NCBI GenBank assembly: GCA_021800535.1
Contig: JAJYYV010000021.1
Location: forward strand, 1-32,975
Direction of reading: 5' to 3'
DNA: 32,975 bases
DNA from: a bacterium
GTDB taxonomy: Bacteria; Ratteibacteria; UBA8468; B48-G9; DTJG01
Part shown: positions 1 to 8,974 of the stretch, piece by piece
How positions within the stretch are numbered: position 1 is the first letter of the stretch
Layout of the letters: the number at the start of each line of letters is the position of its first letter
Translations under genes and position numbers: made by a program
The notes under the pieces: generated by a model
What the model was told of the DNA's origin: nothing
Seen by the model: only the letters and a program-made list of their open reading frames with translations
The model's database searches: none

Positions 1-340
1 TGAAGTTAATGGAAGTAAAGGATCTATTGTTTTTAATCTTGAAAGACTTAATGAACTTGAATATTATTCATCTGAAGATGATATTTCTTCGCAGGGTTTT
101 AGAACTATAAATGTTACAAATAATTCTCATCCTTACGCAGGGAATTTCTGGCCGGATGGGCATATCATTGGTTATGGAGAATCTTTTATAAATGAAGTGG
201 CAGATTTGGTTATTTCTTTAAATAAAGGAGAAAATCCAATACCTAATTTTTATGATGGTATAAAATCCCAGGAAGTGCTTGATGCCGTTAGTGAATCAAT
301 CAATTCTAAAAAATGGATAAAAGTGGTTTATAGAGGTTAA
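1..340 (+). CDS. Gfo/Idh/MocA-family oxidoreductase, C-terminal fragment
   Basis: Only the last 112 codons are in the window, read in the frame that starts at base 2 and ends at the TAA at 338-340. The fragment carries the features of the C-terminal alpha/beta domain of Gfo/Idh/MocA sugar dehydrogenases: a 'GSKGSIVFNLERLNELE' strand, then 'HPYAGNFWPDGHIIGYGESF', then an 'EVLDAVSESINSKKWIKV' terminal helix. Family members are NAD(P)-dependent oxidoreductases of sugars, inositols or related cyclic polyols; the substrate cannot be told from this part. The next gene (htrA-like) follows after 40 bp on the same strand, so the two may be co-transcribed. The N-terminal Rossmann domain lies outside the window. 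Confidence 0.8.
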   Translation, partial: EVNGSKGSIVFNLERLNELEYYSSEDDISSQGFRTINVTNNSHPYAGNFWPDGHIIGYGESFINEVADLVISLNKGENPIPNFYDGIKSQEVLDAVSESINSKKWIKVVYRG

Positions 341-380
341 AACTATCAAAAAAATAATAATAAAAAAGGGGGAATAAAAA

Positions 381-1907
381 ATGAGATGGAGAAATTTTAT
401 AAATGAAGCAGGGAATAATGAAACAAAAAAAATAAAAAAACTTGTAGGAGGTATTATAACGGTAATTATTGTGGCTGGTCTGGTTGTATGGTTTGTTCAG
501 GCAAAATCTTATAATAGAAACGTCGGTGGTAGATTATCTTTAAATCAATCAATACCTGTATCTGTTAACCCTAATGCTCTTGCTTTACAGGATGATATTG
601 TTCAGGTTGTAAAGAAAGTAAAGCCGGCAGTTGTAGAAATAACAACAGAAAAAACAGTTACATATAGATACTGGAATCCTTTTGGGCAGAATAATTTTTT
701 CGGCAACTTTTTCGGTCAATCTACACCTTCACAGCCAAAAACATACCAGAGAAAAGAAAAATATCTTGGTTCAGGTTTCATAGTTAGTCCCAATGGATAT
801 ATATTAACAAATAATCATGTAGTAAAAGGTATGGATAAGATTTTTGTAAGAGTTTTTGGAAGTGATAAGAAATATCAGGCAAAGGTTATTGGTACAGATT
901 CACAGACAGACCTTGCTCTTTTGAAAATTAATGCTGGAAATAATCTGCCCACTGTGTCATTGGGAAATTCCAATAATGTTCATGTTGGTCAGTTTGCAAT
1001 TGCTATTGGAAATCCAATGGGTCTTTATGAATCTGTTACCTTTGGGATTATCAGTGCAAAAGGCAGGTATGTTTCAGGTATGCCTCTGGAAGAAAGTTTT
1101 ATTCAGACCTCAGCCCCGATTAATCCAGGCAATTCCGGAGGGCCACTTGTTAATTTGGAGGGGCAGGTTGTTGGTATAAATACCTTTATTATTGCTCCCT
1201 ATGTAGCTACAAATCTTGGTTTTGCAATACCTATTAATACAGCAAAAAAGATTTTTATTCAATTAAAAGAACATGGAAAGGTTATAAGAGGTTTTCTTGG
1301 GGTGTTTCTTCAACCTCTTACATCTAAATTAGCAAAAACTTTTGGATTAACATCAAAAAAGGGGGCACTGATTGCCAGCGTTATTCCAGGTACTCCGGCA
1401 AAAAAAGCAGGACTTCAATCAGGAGATATTATTCTTGATTTCAATGGTAAACCTGTTAAAAATATAATGGAGCTGGAATATGATGTTTCAAATACATCAG
1501 TTGGGCAAACAGTTATTTTAACAATATGGAGAAATAAAAAGAAAATTACAGTTCCTTTAAAAGTGGAAGAAAGGCCTTCCAAAAAAGAACTCACTCTTGC
1601 TTCAGAATATGCTTCTGGTGAAGTTTCATGGAAAGGTATGACTATAAGCAGGATAACCAATAAAATAAGACAGGAATATAATATTCCTGATATAAAAGGT
1701 GTTATTGTTGTAATGGTGGAACCAGGCTCTATTGCTGACCAGGCGGGAATAACATCAGGGGTAATTATAAAAAAAATTGATAACAGCAATATTACTGGTT
1801 TTAAAGAATTTCAAGATATTATTAGTAAAATTAAGAAAAACCAGGATGTATCAATTCTTATATATGCAAATGGACAGGACCAATGGGTTAGCCTGAGTGA
1901 AAAATAA
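381..1907 (+). CDS. HtrA/DegP-type periplasmic serine protease (Do family)
   Basis: 508 residues. An N-terminal membrane anchor (about residues 20-40) is followed by a linker, a trypsin-like domain and two PDZ domains (about 300-395 and 405-500). The catalytic triad is visible as His146 in 'TNNHVV', Asp177 in 'TDLALL' and Ser252 in 'GNSGGP'. The loop rich in Phe/Gly/Asn near residues 98-112 resembles the LA loop of DegP-type enzymes. This family degrades or refolds misfolded envelope proteins, so the product probably acts on the outer face of the inner membrane. The ATG is preceded by a purine-rich AGGGGG at 367-372. alaS begins 6 bp after the stop. Confidence 0.93.
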   Translation: MRWRNFINEAGNNETKKIKKLVGGIITVIIVAGLVVWFVQAKSYNRNVGGRLSLNQSIPVSVNPNALALQDDIVQVVKKVKPAVVEITTEKTVTYRYWNPFGQNNFFGNFFGQSTPSQPKTYQRKEKYLGSGFIVSPNGYILTNNHVVKGMDKIFVRVFGSDKKYQAKVIGTDSQTDLALLKINAGNNLPTVSLGNSNNVHVGQFAIAIGNPMGLYESVTFGIISAKGRYVSGMPLEESFIQTSAPINPGNSGGPLVNLEGQVVGINTFIIAPYVATNLGFAIPINTAKKIFIQLKEHGKVIRGFLGVFLQPLTSKLAKTFGLTSKKGALIASVIPGTPAKKAGLQSGDIILDFNGKPVKNIMELEYDVSNTSVGQTVILTIWRNKKKITVPLKVEERPSKKELTLASEYASGEVSWKGMTISRITNKIRQEYNIPDIKGVIVVMVEPGSIADQAGITSGVIIKKIDNSNITGFKEFQDIISKIKKNQDVSILIYANGQDQWVSLSEK

Positions 1908-1913
1908 TATAAA

Positions 1914-4532
1914 ATGACAAGTGATGAAATACGAAAATCTTTTCTTCAATTTTTTGAAAATAAAGGTCATAAAATTGTCCCTTCCAGCAGTCTTATTCCC
2001 TTTGATGACCCAAGTCTTCTTTTTACAAATGCAGGCATGGTTCAATTTAAAAAATTTTGGGCCACCAATATACTACTTCCATATAAAAAAGCTGTTAGCT
2101 GTCAGAGATGCGTAAGAGCTGGAGGAAAAGACAGCGACCTTGAAAAAATAGGATATAGTGCCAGGCATCATACCTTTTTTGAAATGCTTGGTAATTTTTC
2201 ATTTGGTGATTATTTTAAAAAAGAAACGATAGAATGGGCATGGGAATTTGTTGTAAATGTTTTAAAAATAAAACCTGAACAATTATGGGTATCTTATTAT
2301 GTAGAAGATGAAGAAACAAAAAAAATATGGAAACACTTTATTTCTGAAAAGAGGATTGTTCCTCTTGGGAAAAGTCATAATTTTTGGGGTCCTGCAGGAA
2401 ATACTGGTCCTTGTGGTCCTTGCAGTGAACTTTATTTTGACTGTGGAGAAGAAAAATCCTGTGGAAAACCAGACTGTAAACCCGGATGTGACTGTGATAG
2501 ATTTCTTGAATTCTGGAATCTTGTTTTCCCTCAATATGACCAGCAGATTGATGGTACATATCTTGACTTGAAAAGAAGAGGTGTTGATACAGGGATGGGT
2601 CTTGAAAGAATTTCCCGAATAATTCAAAATACACCTACCAATTATGAAACAGACCTGTTTTCCCCTTTAATAAAAAAAGTTGAGGAAATCTCAGGTATAA
2701 ACTTTTCTGATAAAACAAGTGTGGTATTCAGAATAATAGTTGATCATATCAGAGCAATTGTTTTTCTTTTAAGTGATGGTATTATTCCTGAAAATGAGGG
2801 TAGGGGATATGTTTTAAGAAGAATTTTAAGAAGGTCTGCGTACCAGGGGAAAAAATTAAATATTTCCAAACCTTTTCTTTATCTTATAGCGCCATCTGTA
2901 ATAGAAATAATGTCTAATGCTTATCCTTTTTTAAAAGAAAATCAAACATATCTAAGTCATATTATCAAAGAAGAGGAAGAAAGATTTTTAATTCTTTTAG
3001 ATAGTTCTCAGAAAATTTTTATTCAGGTGGAAAAATCTTTTAAAAATAATGTTATACCCGGGGATATTCTTTTTAAATGGTATGATACCCAGGGTATACC
3101 AAGAGACCTTATAGAAGAAATTTCACTTGATAAAGGTTTTTATCCTGATTGGCAGGAATTTGAAGTTTTTATGGAAAAACAGAAAATTAAAAGTAGAAAT
3201 AAGTCAAAATTTCAAGAGAGAATAGAGCCGATTTTTATTTCCCAGACCTTAAAGGAAACAATTTTTACTGGATATAATGAAAGCCAGACAAATACTAAAG
3301 TAATATCTTTTTATTATATTCCGCAAAAAAAATTATGGCAGATTGTTATTGAAAAAACACCTTTATTCCCTGAGAAGGGCGGTCAGATTGGAGATAAAGG
3401 GGAAATAATTGGAGATAACTGGTTATTCAAGGTTATTGATACAAATATCAATCAGCATGGTATTATTTTTCATACAGGAGAATTTTTCAAAGGTGATTCT
3501 TCAGATGTGAAAAAAAATCAGGATGTAGAAGTAAAAGTATCAATGGATTTCAGAATGTCTGTATCTTCCAATCATACAGCCACCCATATTTTGCACTATT
3601 GTTTAAGGGAAATGTTAGGGAAAGAAATCAAACAGGCAGGTTCCTATGTAGGATACGATAAACTTCGTTTTGATTTCTTTTATCCCGGTAAGATTGAGCA
3701 GATATTAATTAATAAAATAGAAGATATGGTTAATTCAATTATATTACAGAATAAAGATGTGATAATTGAAGAAACAGATTTCAGGGATGCTGTGTCAAAA
3801 GGAGTGATAGCTCATTTTCTTGAAAAATATGGTGAAAGAGTGCGGATTATAGATATAGGTGGGTTTCATAAAGAATTATGCGGGGGAATTCATTTAAAAA
3901 ACACTTCGCAGATAGAGTTTTTTAAAATTTTAGCATTTTCAAGTATAGGAGAAAATGTAAAAAGAATAGAAGCAGCAACAAGAAAAGAAGCATATAACTG
4001 GATAAAAGAACAGATTAAAATATTAGAAAATTTATCCCATCAGTTTGAAGTAAGTTCAGACCAGTTGGTGGATTATGTGGAAAAATTAAAAAAACAAATT
4101 AAAGAGAAAGATATACAATTACAGACTTTTATAAATAAATTTATATCATATCAGGCAGAAAAAATTCTTTCAGATACTAAAATATTAGAATTAGAAAATA
4201 AAAAGGTTTATATTGTTTCAAATAGAATAGATAATTTTCAGATAGATATATTAGGCAGGATTGCTGATGAATTGTCTAAAAAGTTAGAAAATAGTATTAG
4301 TATTTTTGCCGGAGTATTTAAATCTAAAGTTGTTGCTATCTGTAAGGTAAACAATTCTCTTTCCAAACTTATTCCTGCAGATAAATTATTAAAAAAATTG
4401 TTAAATTATGTTGATGGTTCTGGCGGTGGCAATAGTTTATTTGCTCAAGGTACCGGCATCAATATAGAAAATATTGATGAAATCTTTCACCATATTGATG
4501 AGATTATAAAGGAAATTAGCAATAATAAATAA
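1914..4532 (+). CDS. alaS: Alanyl-tRNA synthetase
   Basis: 872 residues, a normal length for bacterial AlaRS. It charges tRNA-Ala with alanine in the cytoplasm. The class II catalytic core opens with the typical 'FFENKGHKIVPSSSLIP' and 'FTNAGMVQFK', and the 'GRGYVLRRILRR' block is present. The editing domain shows the zinc/editing ligands HTATH (554-558) and the paired CGGIH (656-660). The C-Ala/DHHA1 end reads 'GSGGGNSLFAQGTG', where the usual 'GGRPDMAQ' segment is altered. There is no clear Shine-Dalgarno sequence in the 6-bp gap after htrA, so translation may depend on coupling. The sigma factor gene begins 3 bp after the stop. Confidence 0.97.
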   Translation: MTSDEIRKSFLQFFENKGHKIVPSSSLIPFDDPSLLFTNAGMVQFKKFWATNILLPYKKAVSCQRCVRAGGKDSDLEKIGYSARHHTFFEMLGNFSFGDYFKKETIEWAWEFVVNVLKIKPEQLWVSYYVEDEETKKIWKHFISEKRIVPLGKSHNFWGPAGNTGPCGPCSELYFDCGEEKSCGKPDCKPGCDCDRFLEFWNLVFPQYDQQIDGTYLDLKRRGVDTGMGLERISRIIQNTPTNYETDLFSPLIKKVEEISGINFSDKTSVVFRIIVDHIRAIVFLLSDGIIPENEGRGYVLRRILRRSAYQGKKLNISKPFLYLIAPSVIEIMSNAYPFLKENQTYLSHIIKEEEERFLILLDSSQKIFIQVEKSFKNNVIPGDILFKWYDTQGIPRDLIEEISLDKGFYPDWQEFEVFMEKQKIKSRNKSKFQERIEPIFISQTLKETIFTGYNESQTNTKVISFYYIPQKKLWQIVIEKTPLFPEKGGQIGDKGEIIGDNWLFKVIDTNINQHGIIFHTGEFFKGDSSDVKKNQDVEVKVSMDFRMSVSSNHTATHILHYCLREMLGKEIKQAGSYVGYDKLRFDFFYPGKIEQILINKIEDMVNSIILQNKDVIIEETDFRDAVSKGVIAHFLEKYGERVRIIDIGGFHKELCGGIHLKNTSQIEFFKILAFSSIGENVKRIEAATRKEAYNWIKEQIKILENLSHQFEVSSDQLVDYVEKLKKQIKEKDIQLQTFINKFISYQAEKILSDTKILELENKKVYIVSNRIDNFQIDILGRIADELSKKLENSISIFAGVFKSKVVAICKVNNSLSKLIPADKLLKKLLNYVDGSGGGNSLFAQGTGINIENIDEIFHHIDEIIKEISNNK

Positions 4533-4535
4533 TTT

Positions 4536-5345
4536 ATGGTAAAAAAACAATATCTTACCAAAGAAGAAGAAATAGAATATATTAGGCGAATAAGAAAAGG
4601 GGATAAAACATCTTTAGAGGAATTTATAAGAATGAATCAAAAATTAATTATTTCTATTGCCCAGAGGTATGCTTTTAATCCGGAAATTTTTTCTGATTTA
4701 ATTATGGAGGGGAATTTAGGCTTTATGAAAGCAATAGAAAAATATAATATAGACAAAAATACACGATTTACCACCTATAGCTACTTCTGGATTAGAAAAT
4801 ATATATTTAATGCTATTATTAATCAGTTTCAGTCTATAAAAGCCCCGGAATATGTTATGATTCTTAGGAAAAAATATAATGACTATATTTCCAGGAGCAA
4901 TTTAGAGAATAATAAAAATTCAACAGATAAAGAAATTTCCGAACATCTTGGTATTTCTTTAGACCTTTTTTCCAAAATAAAGCATTACTTTACATATTCT
5001 CAGACATCTTCTTCTATTAAAAAAGATAATGAAGAAATTTTTGATAGTTTTGATATTATAGAAATTACTAATGAAGGGGAAAAAATAACAAATTTTATAA
5101 ATGATGAAGAAATTCTTAATAGACTTTTTCAGAGATTAAAAGAAAAAGAAAAACGAAGCAAAACTGATGTATGGTTGAAAATATTAAAAATGTATTTTGG
5201 TCTTAATGGTCAAAGGCAGTGTTCTTATAAGGAAATTTCTAAATATTTTAAGATTTCAAGACAAAGAATTCATCATATAATAAAAACAACAATTCAAAAA
5301 CTTCAACAGCAATATAAGGAGATGAAAAATGAAGGAATTATATAA
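4536..5345 (+). CDS. RNA polymerase sigma-70 family factor
   Basis: 269 residues. Region 2 is clear: 'NQKLIISIAQRYA', 'DLIMEGNLGFMKAIEKYN', then 'FTTYSYFWIRKYI', the aromatic-rich core recognition and -10 melting helix. It is followed by a region 2.4/3 segment ('IKAPEYVM'), a region 3 helix-turn-helix and a region 4 HTH near the C-terminus ('YKEISKYFKISRQRIHHI'). The protein lacks the long region 1.1 and non-conserved insert of a primary RpoD, so it looks like a small group 2 or group 3 sigma factor. It could still be the housekeeping factor of a reduced lineage. The start has no obvious ribosome binding site and sits 3 bp after alaS. The 3' end overlaps apt by 17 bp. Confidence 0.88.
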   Translation: MVKKQYLTKEEEIEYIRRIRKGDKTSLEEFIRMNQKLIISIAQRYAFNPEIFSDLIMEGNLGFMKAIEKYNIDKNTRFTTYSYFWIRKYIFNAIINQFQSIKAPEYVMILRKKYNDYISRSNLENNKNSTDKEISEHLGISLDLFSKIKHYFTYSQTSSSIKKDNEEIFDSFDIIEITNEGEKITNFINDEEILNRLFQRLKEKEKRSKTDVWLKILKMYFGLNGQRQCSYKEISKYFKISRQRIHHIIKTTIQKLQQQYKEMKNEGII

Positions 5346-5841
5346 TTTAATACGGGATATTCCGGATTTCCCAAAAAAAGGTATTATATTTAAAGATATC
5401 ACTCCGTTATTAAAAGATGAAAAAGCTTTTGAAAAAGTAATAAAGATTCTTGCTGATAATATTCCGGATTCTACAAAAAAAATCGCAGCAATAGAATCAA
5501 GAGGTTTTATTTTTGCAGGTGCACTGGCATTTTTATTGAAAAAAGGATTTATCCCTATAAGAAAAACAGGCAAGCTTCCTTATAAAACTATCAATTATAC
5601 ATATCAACTTGAATATGGAACAGATACAATTGAAATTCATAGTGATGCCATAGAAAAAGGTGAAAAAGTTGTTATTATTGATGATTTGCTTGCGACAGGA
5701 GGAACCGCTTATGCAGCAGCTAAACTTGTTGAAAAGTGCGGAGGTGTTGTAGAAAAAATTGTTTTTCTTATTGAATTATCAGCTCTCAATGGAGAAGAAA
5801 AACTAAAAGATTATCAGATATTTAGCCTTTTAAAATTGTAA
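5329..5841 (+). CDS. apt: Adenine phosphoribosyltransferase
   Basis: 170 residues, the family's usual length. Converts adenine and PRPP to AMP in purine salvage. The N-terminal 'IPDFPKKGIIFKDITPLL' is typical of Apt, as are 'AIESRGFIFAGALA' and 'IPIRKTGKLP'. The PRPP-binding loop is 'VVIIDDLLATGGTA'. The ATG lies inside the 3' end of the sigma factor gene (17-bp overlap) and is preceded by AAGGAG at 5316-5321, 7 bp before the start, which fixes the start. It belongs to the htrA-alaS-sigma-apt run of genes. Confidence 0.96.
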   Translation: MKELYNLIRDIPDFPKKGIIFKDITPLLKDEKAFEKVIKILADNIPDSTKKIAAIESRGFIFAGALAFLLKKGFIPIRKTGKLPYKTINYTYQLEYGTDTIEIHSDAIEKGEKVVIIDDLLATGGTAYAAAKLVEKCGGVVEKIVFLIELSALNGEEKLKDYQIFSLLKL

Positions 5842-5851
5842 ATAAATTTAT

Positions 5852-6313
5852 ATGAATAAATATTTTATTATTATTTTTTTATTTTTATCTGTTTTAAGTT
5901 ATTCTGCACTTGAAAAAATTCCATTTGATAAATGGCCCCAATTTACAATAAAAAATATGAGGATTTTAATTGCAGAAGGGAATCTTGCCCATCAGGGTTT
6001 TGCAGGGGCAAAAGCAAAGGATTTTAAAAATACATTTATTTTTTTCCCTGGTATAAAAAAAGGCATAGAGTTTGTAAATTATGACCAGGGTTATGGACCT
6101 GTAATAAAAACACTGGCTGTAATTTTTATGAATAATAAATGGGAAATTTTAAAGATTTCAATAATGAAAAAACAAACAGGAACTGCTATCACTCCCAGTA
6201 AGACATCCTGTGTTTTTGAATGTCTGCCTTCTATTGCCAGGAAATTAAAATTTAAAGCAGGAAAACCTTCCCCTATTGTTTTATCAGATTCTCAGCTATC
6301 TGGATTGCATTAA
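5852..6313 (+). CDS. Small exported protein of unknown function
   Basis: 153 residues. I do not recognise a family. The N-terminus is a good Sec signal peptide: Met-Asn-Lys, a run of about 12 Ile/Phe/Leu residues, then a Ser-Tyr-Ser-Ala region suited to signal peptidase I. The mature part is Lys-rich and begins 'LEKIPFDKWPQF'; a central 'GIEFVNYDQGYGPVI' stretch is Gly/Tyr rich. It follows apt by 10 bp with no clear ribosome binding site. Its last 41 bp overlap the 3' end of the convergent asd gene, so the C-terminal residues are antisense to asd codons. The coding call rests on the signal peptide and the operon-like spacing. Confidence 0.65.
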   Translation: MNKYFIIIFLFLSVLSYSALEKIPFDKWPQFTIKNMRILIAEGNLAHQGFAGAKAKDFKNTFIFFPGIKKGIEFVNYDQGYGPVIKTLAVIFMNNKWEILKISIMKKQTGTAITPSKTSCVFECLPSIARKLKFKAGKPSPIVLSDSQLSGLH

Positions 6314-7280
6314 GGGCTGCACCTTTTCTTATATTATCTGCCACCACCCACATATCAAGAGCATTTTCCAGACAATGATTTTTTCTTATTCTTCCAACAA
6401 AAACTTCATCTTTGCCGGATGCTATAAGCGGGGTAGGGTAGATGTTTTTTTCAGGTTGGTCCATAACAATTATACCTGGAGATTTTGAAAGTATTTCTTT
6501 TGCGGTTTTTTCATTTATACTTTTTTCAAACTGGGCAGTTATGGATTCACTATGAGCATTATAAACCGGCACTCTTACACATGTGGCTGAAATTTTTAAT
6601 TCCTGAATGCCCATTATTTTTTTTGTTTCATTTATCATTTTTTCTTCTTCTGTAAAACATCCGGAAAAATTTTCAGATAGTGTTCCTATTTCCGGGAAAA
6701 TGTTAAAAAGAATTTGATGATGATAAATCTCCGGTTTGCATTCTTTTTCTTCAATATATTGTTTTGTTTGTGTTTTTAGCTCTTCTACTGCTTTCATTCC
6801 TGTTCCTGATACTGCCTGATATGTTGATACAATTATTTTTTTTAGATTAAAAATTTTAGCAAGAGGATAAAGAGCTACAACCATTTGTATGGTTGAACAA
6901 TTTGGATTTGCAATAAAACCCTGATGGTTTTTCAGCGCTTGCGGATTTACTTCCGGAACAACAAGAGGAACTCTTGGGTCCATTCTAAAATCCGCTCCAT
7001 TATCAATGACAATTGCCCCCTTTTGGACAGCTTCCCATCCAAAAATTTTACTTGCCCCTTTTTCTCCTTCTGTTCCTGCAAAGAAAGCTATATCTACATT
7101 ATTAAAACTATCAATATCTGTTTTTTCAACTTTGAATGTTTTTTCTTCTATGGTTTCTTCTCTTTCCCGGGTAGCAAGAATTTTTAAAGATTCAAGAGGA
7201 AAATTTCTTTCAAGTAGTATTTCCACCATTTTTTTTCCTACCATACCTGCTCCCACTACCACCACTCTGTATTTCTTCAT
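6273..7280 (-). CDS. asd: Aspartate-semialdehyde dehydrogenase
   Basis: 335 residues from the chosen start. It makes aspartate semialdehyde from aspartyl phosphate, the branch point to lysine/diaminopimelate, threonine and methionine. The N-terminal Rossmann motif is 'VVVVGAGMVGKKM'. The catalytic Cys is in 'NPNCSTIQM', and 'STYQAVSGTGMKAVEEL' and the 'RVPVYNAHSES' His block are both present. The frame is open to 7316, but the extra N-terminal residues precede the Rossmann strand. An AAGGAG (about 7296-7291) precedes the ATG at 7280, so I prefer that start. It is the last gene of the leu transcription unit, 38 bp after leuB; dapF, later in the same branch pathway, lies elsewhere in the window. 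Confidence 0.95.
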   Translation of the reverse strand: MKKYRVVVVGAGMVGKKMVEILLERNFPLESLKILATREREETIEEKTFKVEKTDIDSFNNVDIAFFAGTEGEKGASKIFGWEAVQKGAIVIDNGADFRMDPRVPLVVPEVNPQALKNHQGFIANPNCSTIQMVVALYPLAKIFNLKKIIVSTYQAVSGTGMKAVEELKTQTKQYIEEKECKPEIYHHQILFNIFPEIGTLSENFSGCFTEEEKMINETKKIMGIQELKISATCVRVPVYNAHSESITAQFEKSINEKTAKEILSKSPGIIVMDQPEKNIYPTPLIASGKDEVFVGRIRKNHCLENALDMWVVADNIRKGAALNAIQIAENLIKQ

Positions 7281-7318
7281 CTTTTTCCATCTCCTTTTTT
7301 CTATAATTAATAGCAAAA

Positions 7319-8389
7319 TTATACTACTAATTTTGCTATTAATTCCCCCACTTGTTTTGTTCCCATACCCATTTTCCCGGCTTCTAAACTTTTTATCATC
7401 CCTTCACCAAGAGCTTTAGAAATAGCATTTTCAATTGATAGAGAGGCTTTTTCTTCTCCTAAAGTATCCAGCATCATTGCGCCTGCAGAAATTGTTGCTA
7501 TAGGACAGATAACATTTTTTCCTGTATATTTTGGTGCTGAACCATGAATAGGTTCAAACATACTTACTCCTTCAGGATTGATATTCCCACCGGCAGCAAT
7601 TCCAAGCCCTCCCTGTGTTATTGCCGCAAGGTCTGTGATAATATCCCCAAAAAGATTATTTGTTACAATGACATCAAACCATTCAGGATTTTTTATCATC
7701 CACATACATGTTGCATCTACAAATGCGTAATCTAAAGTTATATTAGGAAACTTTTCATTGACCTGTTTTGCTGTTCTTCTCCATAAATCACCGGAATATG
7801 TTAAAACATTAGCCTTATCCACTAATGTTACTTTTTTGTTTTTATTTCTTTTTTGGGCTAATTGAAAAGCATATCTGATGCATCTTTCTACTCCTTTGAA
7901 GGTGTTAATATCAATCTGGGTGGCTATTTCATCTTTTGTTCCTTTTTTAAAAACCCCGCCGCTTCCTGTATAAATTCCTTCTGTATTTTCTCTGATAACT
8001 ATATAATCTATTTCTTCCGGCCCTTTATCTTTTATTGGCGCCCATACCCCTGGATATAATTTAACCGGTCTGAGGTTTATATACTGGTCAAGTGAAAATC
8101 TTAAATTTAAAAGAATTCCTTTTTCAAGAATTCCTGGAGCAACATCAGGATGTCCTATTGCACCTAAATATATTGCATCCAATTTTTTAATTTCTTCAAT
8201 GGCAGAATCTGGTAAAATCTCTCCTGTTTTTAGATATCTGTTTCCTCCAAAATCATATTTTATAAGTTCCAATCCAAAATTATATTTTTCAGAAGTTGCT
8301 TTTAGGACAGTAAGTCCTGCTTCTATAACCTCAGGACCGACTCCATCTCCGGATATTACACCTATTTTATATATTTTTTTGCTGTCCAT
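7319..8389 (-). CDS. leuB: 3-Isopropylmalate dehydrogenase
   Basis: 356 residues of the isocitrate/isopropylmalate dehydrogenase family. NAD-dependent oxidation and decarboxylation of 3-isopropylmalate, the third leucine pathway step. Visible motifs are '[13 protein letters not shown]' at the N-terminus, '[10 protein letters not shown]', '[12 protein letters not shown]', 'DKANVL' and the metal-binding '[12 protein letters not shown]', then '[14 protein letters not shown]'. The position directly after leuD supports LeuB rather than isocitrate or tartrate dehydrogenase. The start overlaps leuD by 28 bp. A GGAGG (8403-8399) lies 9 bp before the ATG, inside leuD. Confidence 0.95.
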   Translation of the reverse strand: MDSKKIYKIGVISGDGVGPEVIEAGLTVLKATSEKYNFGLELIKYDFGGNRYLKTGEILPDSAIEEIKKLDAIYLGAIGHPDVAPGILEKGILLNLRFSLDQYINLRPVKLYPGVWAPIKDKGPEEIDYIVIRENTEGIYTGSGGVFKKGTKDEIATQIDINTFKGVERCIRYAFQLAQKRNKNKKVTLVDKANVLTYSGDLWRRTAKQVNEKFPNITLDYAFVDATCMWMIKNPEWFDVIVTNNLFGDIITDLAAITQGGLGIAAGGNINPEGVSMFEPIHGSAPKYTGKNVICPIATISAGAMMLDTLGEEKASLSIENAISKALGEGMIKSLEAGKMGMGTKQVGELIAKLVV

Positions 8390-8853
8390 TTCATTAAGCC
8401 TCCATTTTTTATTATATTCTGTAAAAATTCAGGATATTTGGAAAAATGAAAAGATTGATTATTGGAAAGGTTTGTTAATATGCCATTTTCAAAATCAATT
8501 TCTATTTCATCTCCGTTTTTTATTTTATCTGTTTGTTCTATTTCAATTAAAGGAAGTCCAATATTTATGGAATTTCTTAAAAATATTCTCGCAAAACTTT
8601 TTGCCACCACAGCAGAAACTCCACATCCTTTTATGGCAATAGGGGCATGTTCCCGTGAAGAACCGCAGCCAAAATTTTCATCTGCGACAATAATATCGCC
8701 TCTTTTAACATTTTTTGAAAAATTTATATCCAAACTTTCCATACAATGTTTTGCTAATTCTTTTTCATCAATTGTGTTTAAATATCTTGCTGGAATAATA
8801 TCATCAGTATTTACATTGCTGCCAAATTTCCAGGTTTTTCCTTTTATTTTCAT
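8362..8853 (-). CDS. leuD: 3-Isopropylmalate dehydratase small subunit
   Basis: 163 residues, the shorter LeuD/HacB type that usually partners the 417-420 residue LeuC type found upstream here. Motifs are '[16 protein letters not shown]', '[10 protein letters not shown]' and '[18 protein letters not shown]'. With LeuC it isomerises 2-isopropylmalate to 3-isopropylmalate. A strong GGGAGG ribosome binding site directly precedes the ATG. A 121-bp spacer containing a long imperfect hairpin separates it from leuC, unlike the tight joins elsewhere in the operon. Confidence 0.96.
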   Translation of the reverse strand: MKIKGKTWKFGSNVNTDDIIPARYLNTIDEKELAKHCMESLDINFSKNVKRGDIIVADENFGCGSSREHAPIAIKGCGVSAVVAKSFARIFLRNSINIGLPLIEIEQTDKIKNGDEIEIDFENGILTNLSNNQSFHFSKYPEFLQNIIKNGGLMKWTAKKYIK

Positions 8854-8878
8854 TTTCCTCCCCTGTTTTTATGATAAG

Positions 8879-8943
8879 TTTGGGTTTTCTTTAAATCTTT
8901 ATTTGTGCTTTGGTATTTATAAAGAGATAAAGAGAAACCCAAA
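8879..8943. repeat. Long imperfect inverted repeat between leuC and leuD
   Basis: The outer arms are TTTGGGTTT (8879-8887) and AAACCCAAA (8935-8943), a perfect 9-bp match. An inner match, TCTTTAT (8896-8902) with ATAAAGA (8919-8925), nests inside, leaving a loop of about 16 nt. The transcript (minus strand) would fold into an extended stem in the leuC-leuD spacer, about 25 nt upstream of leuD. There is no T-run directly after it in the direction of transcription, so a terminator is less likely than an mRNA processing or stability element. Confidence 0.6.
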
Positions 8944-8974
8944 GTTATTTCTTACTTTAGTATAGAAATAACTA

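Noticed and set aside
1415-1789. A 124-codon minus-strand frame inside the HtrA gene, and similar long frames opposite alaS, asd, leuB, leuC and others.
   Set aside because: They lie wholly within strongly supported genes, have no ribosome binding site and show no recognisable domain. They are typical shadow frames of AT-rich coding sequence.
7281-7316. N-terminal extension of asd.
   Set aside because: The conserved Rossmann start follows the Met at 7280, which has its own AAGGAG; the extension covers that site.
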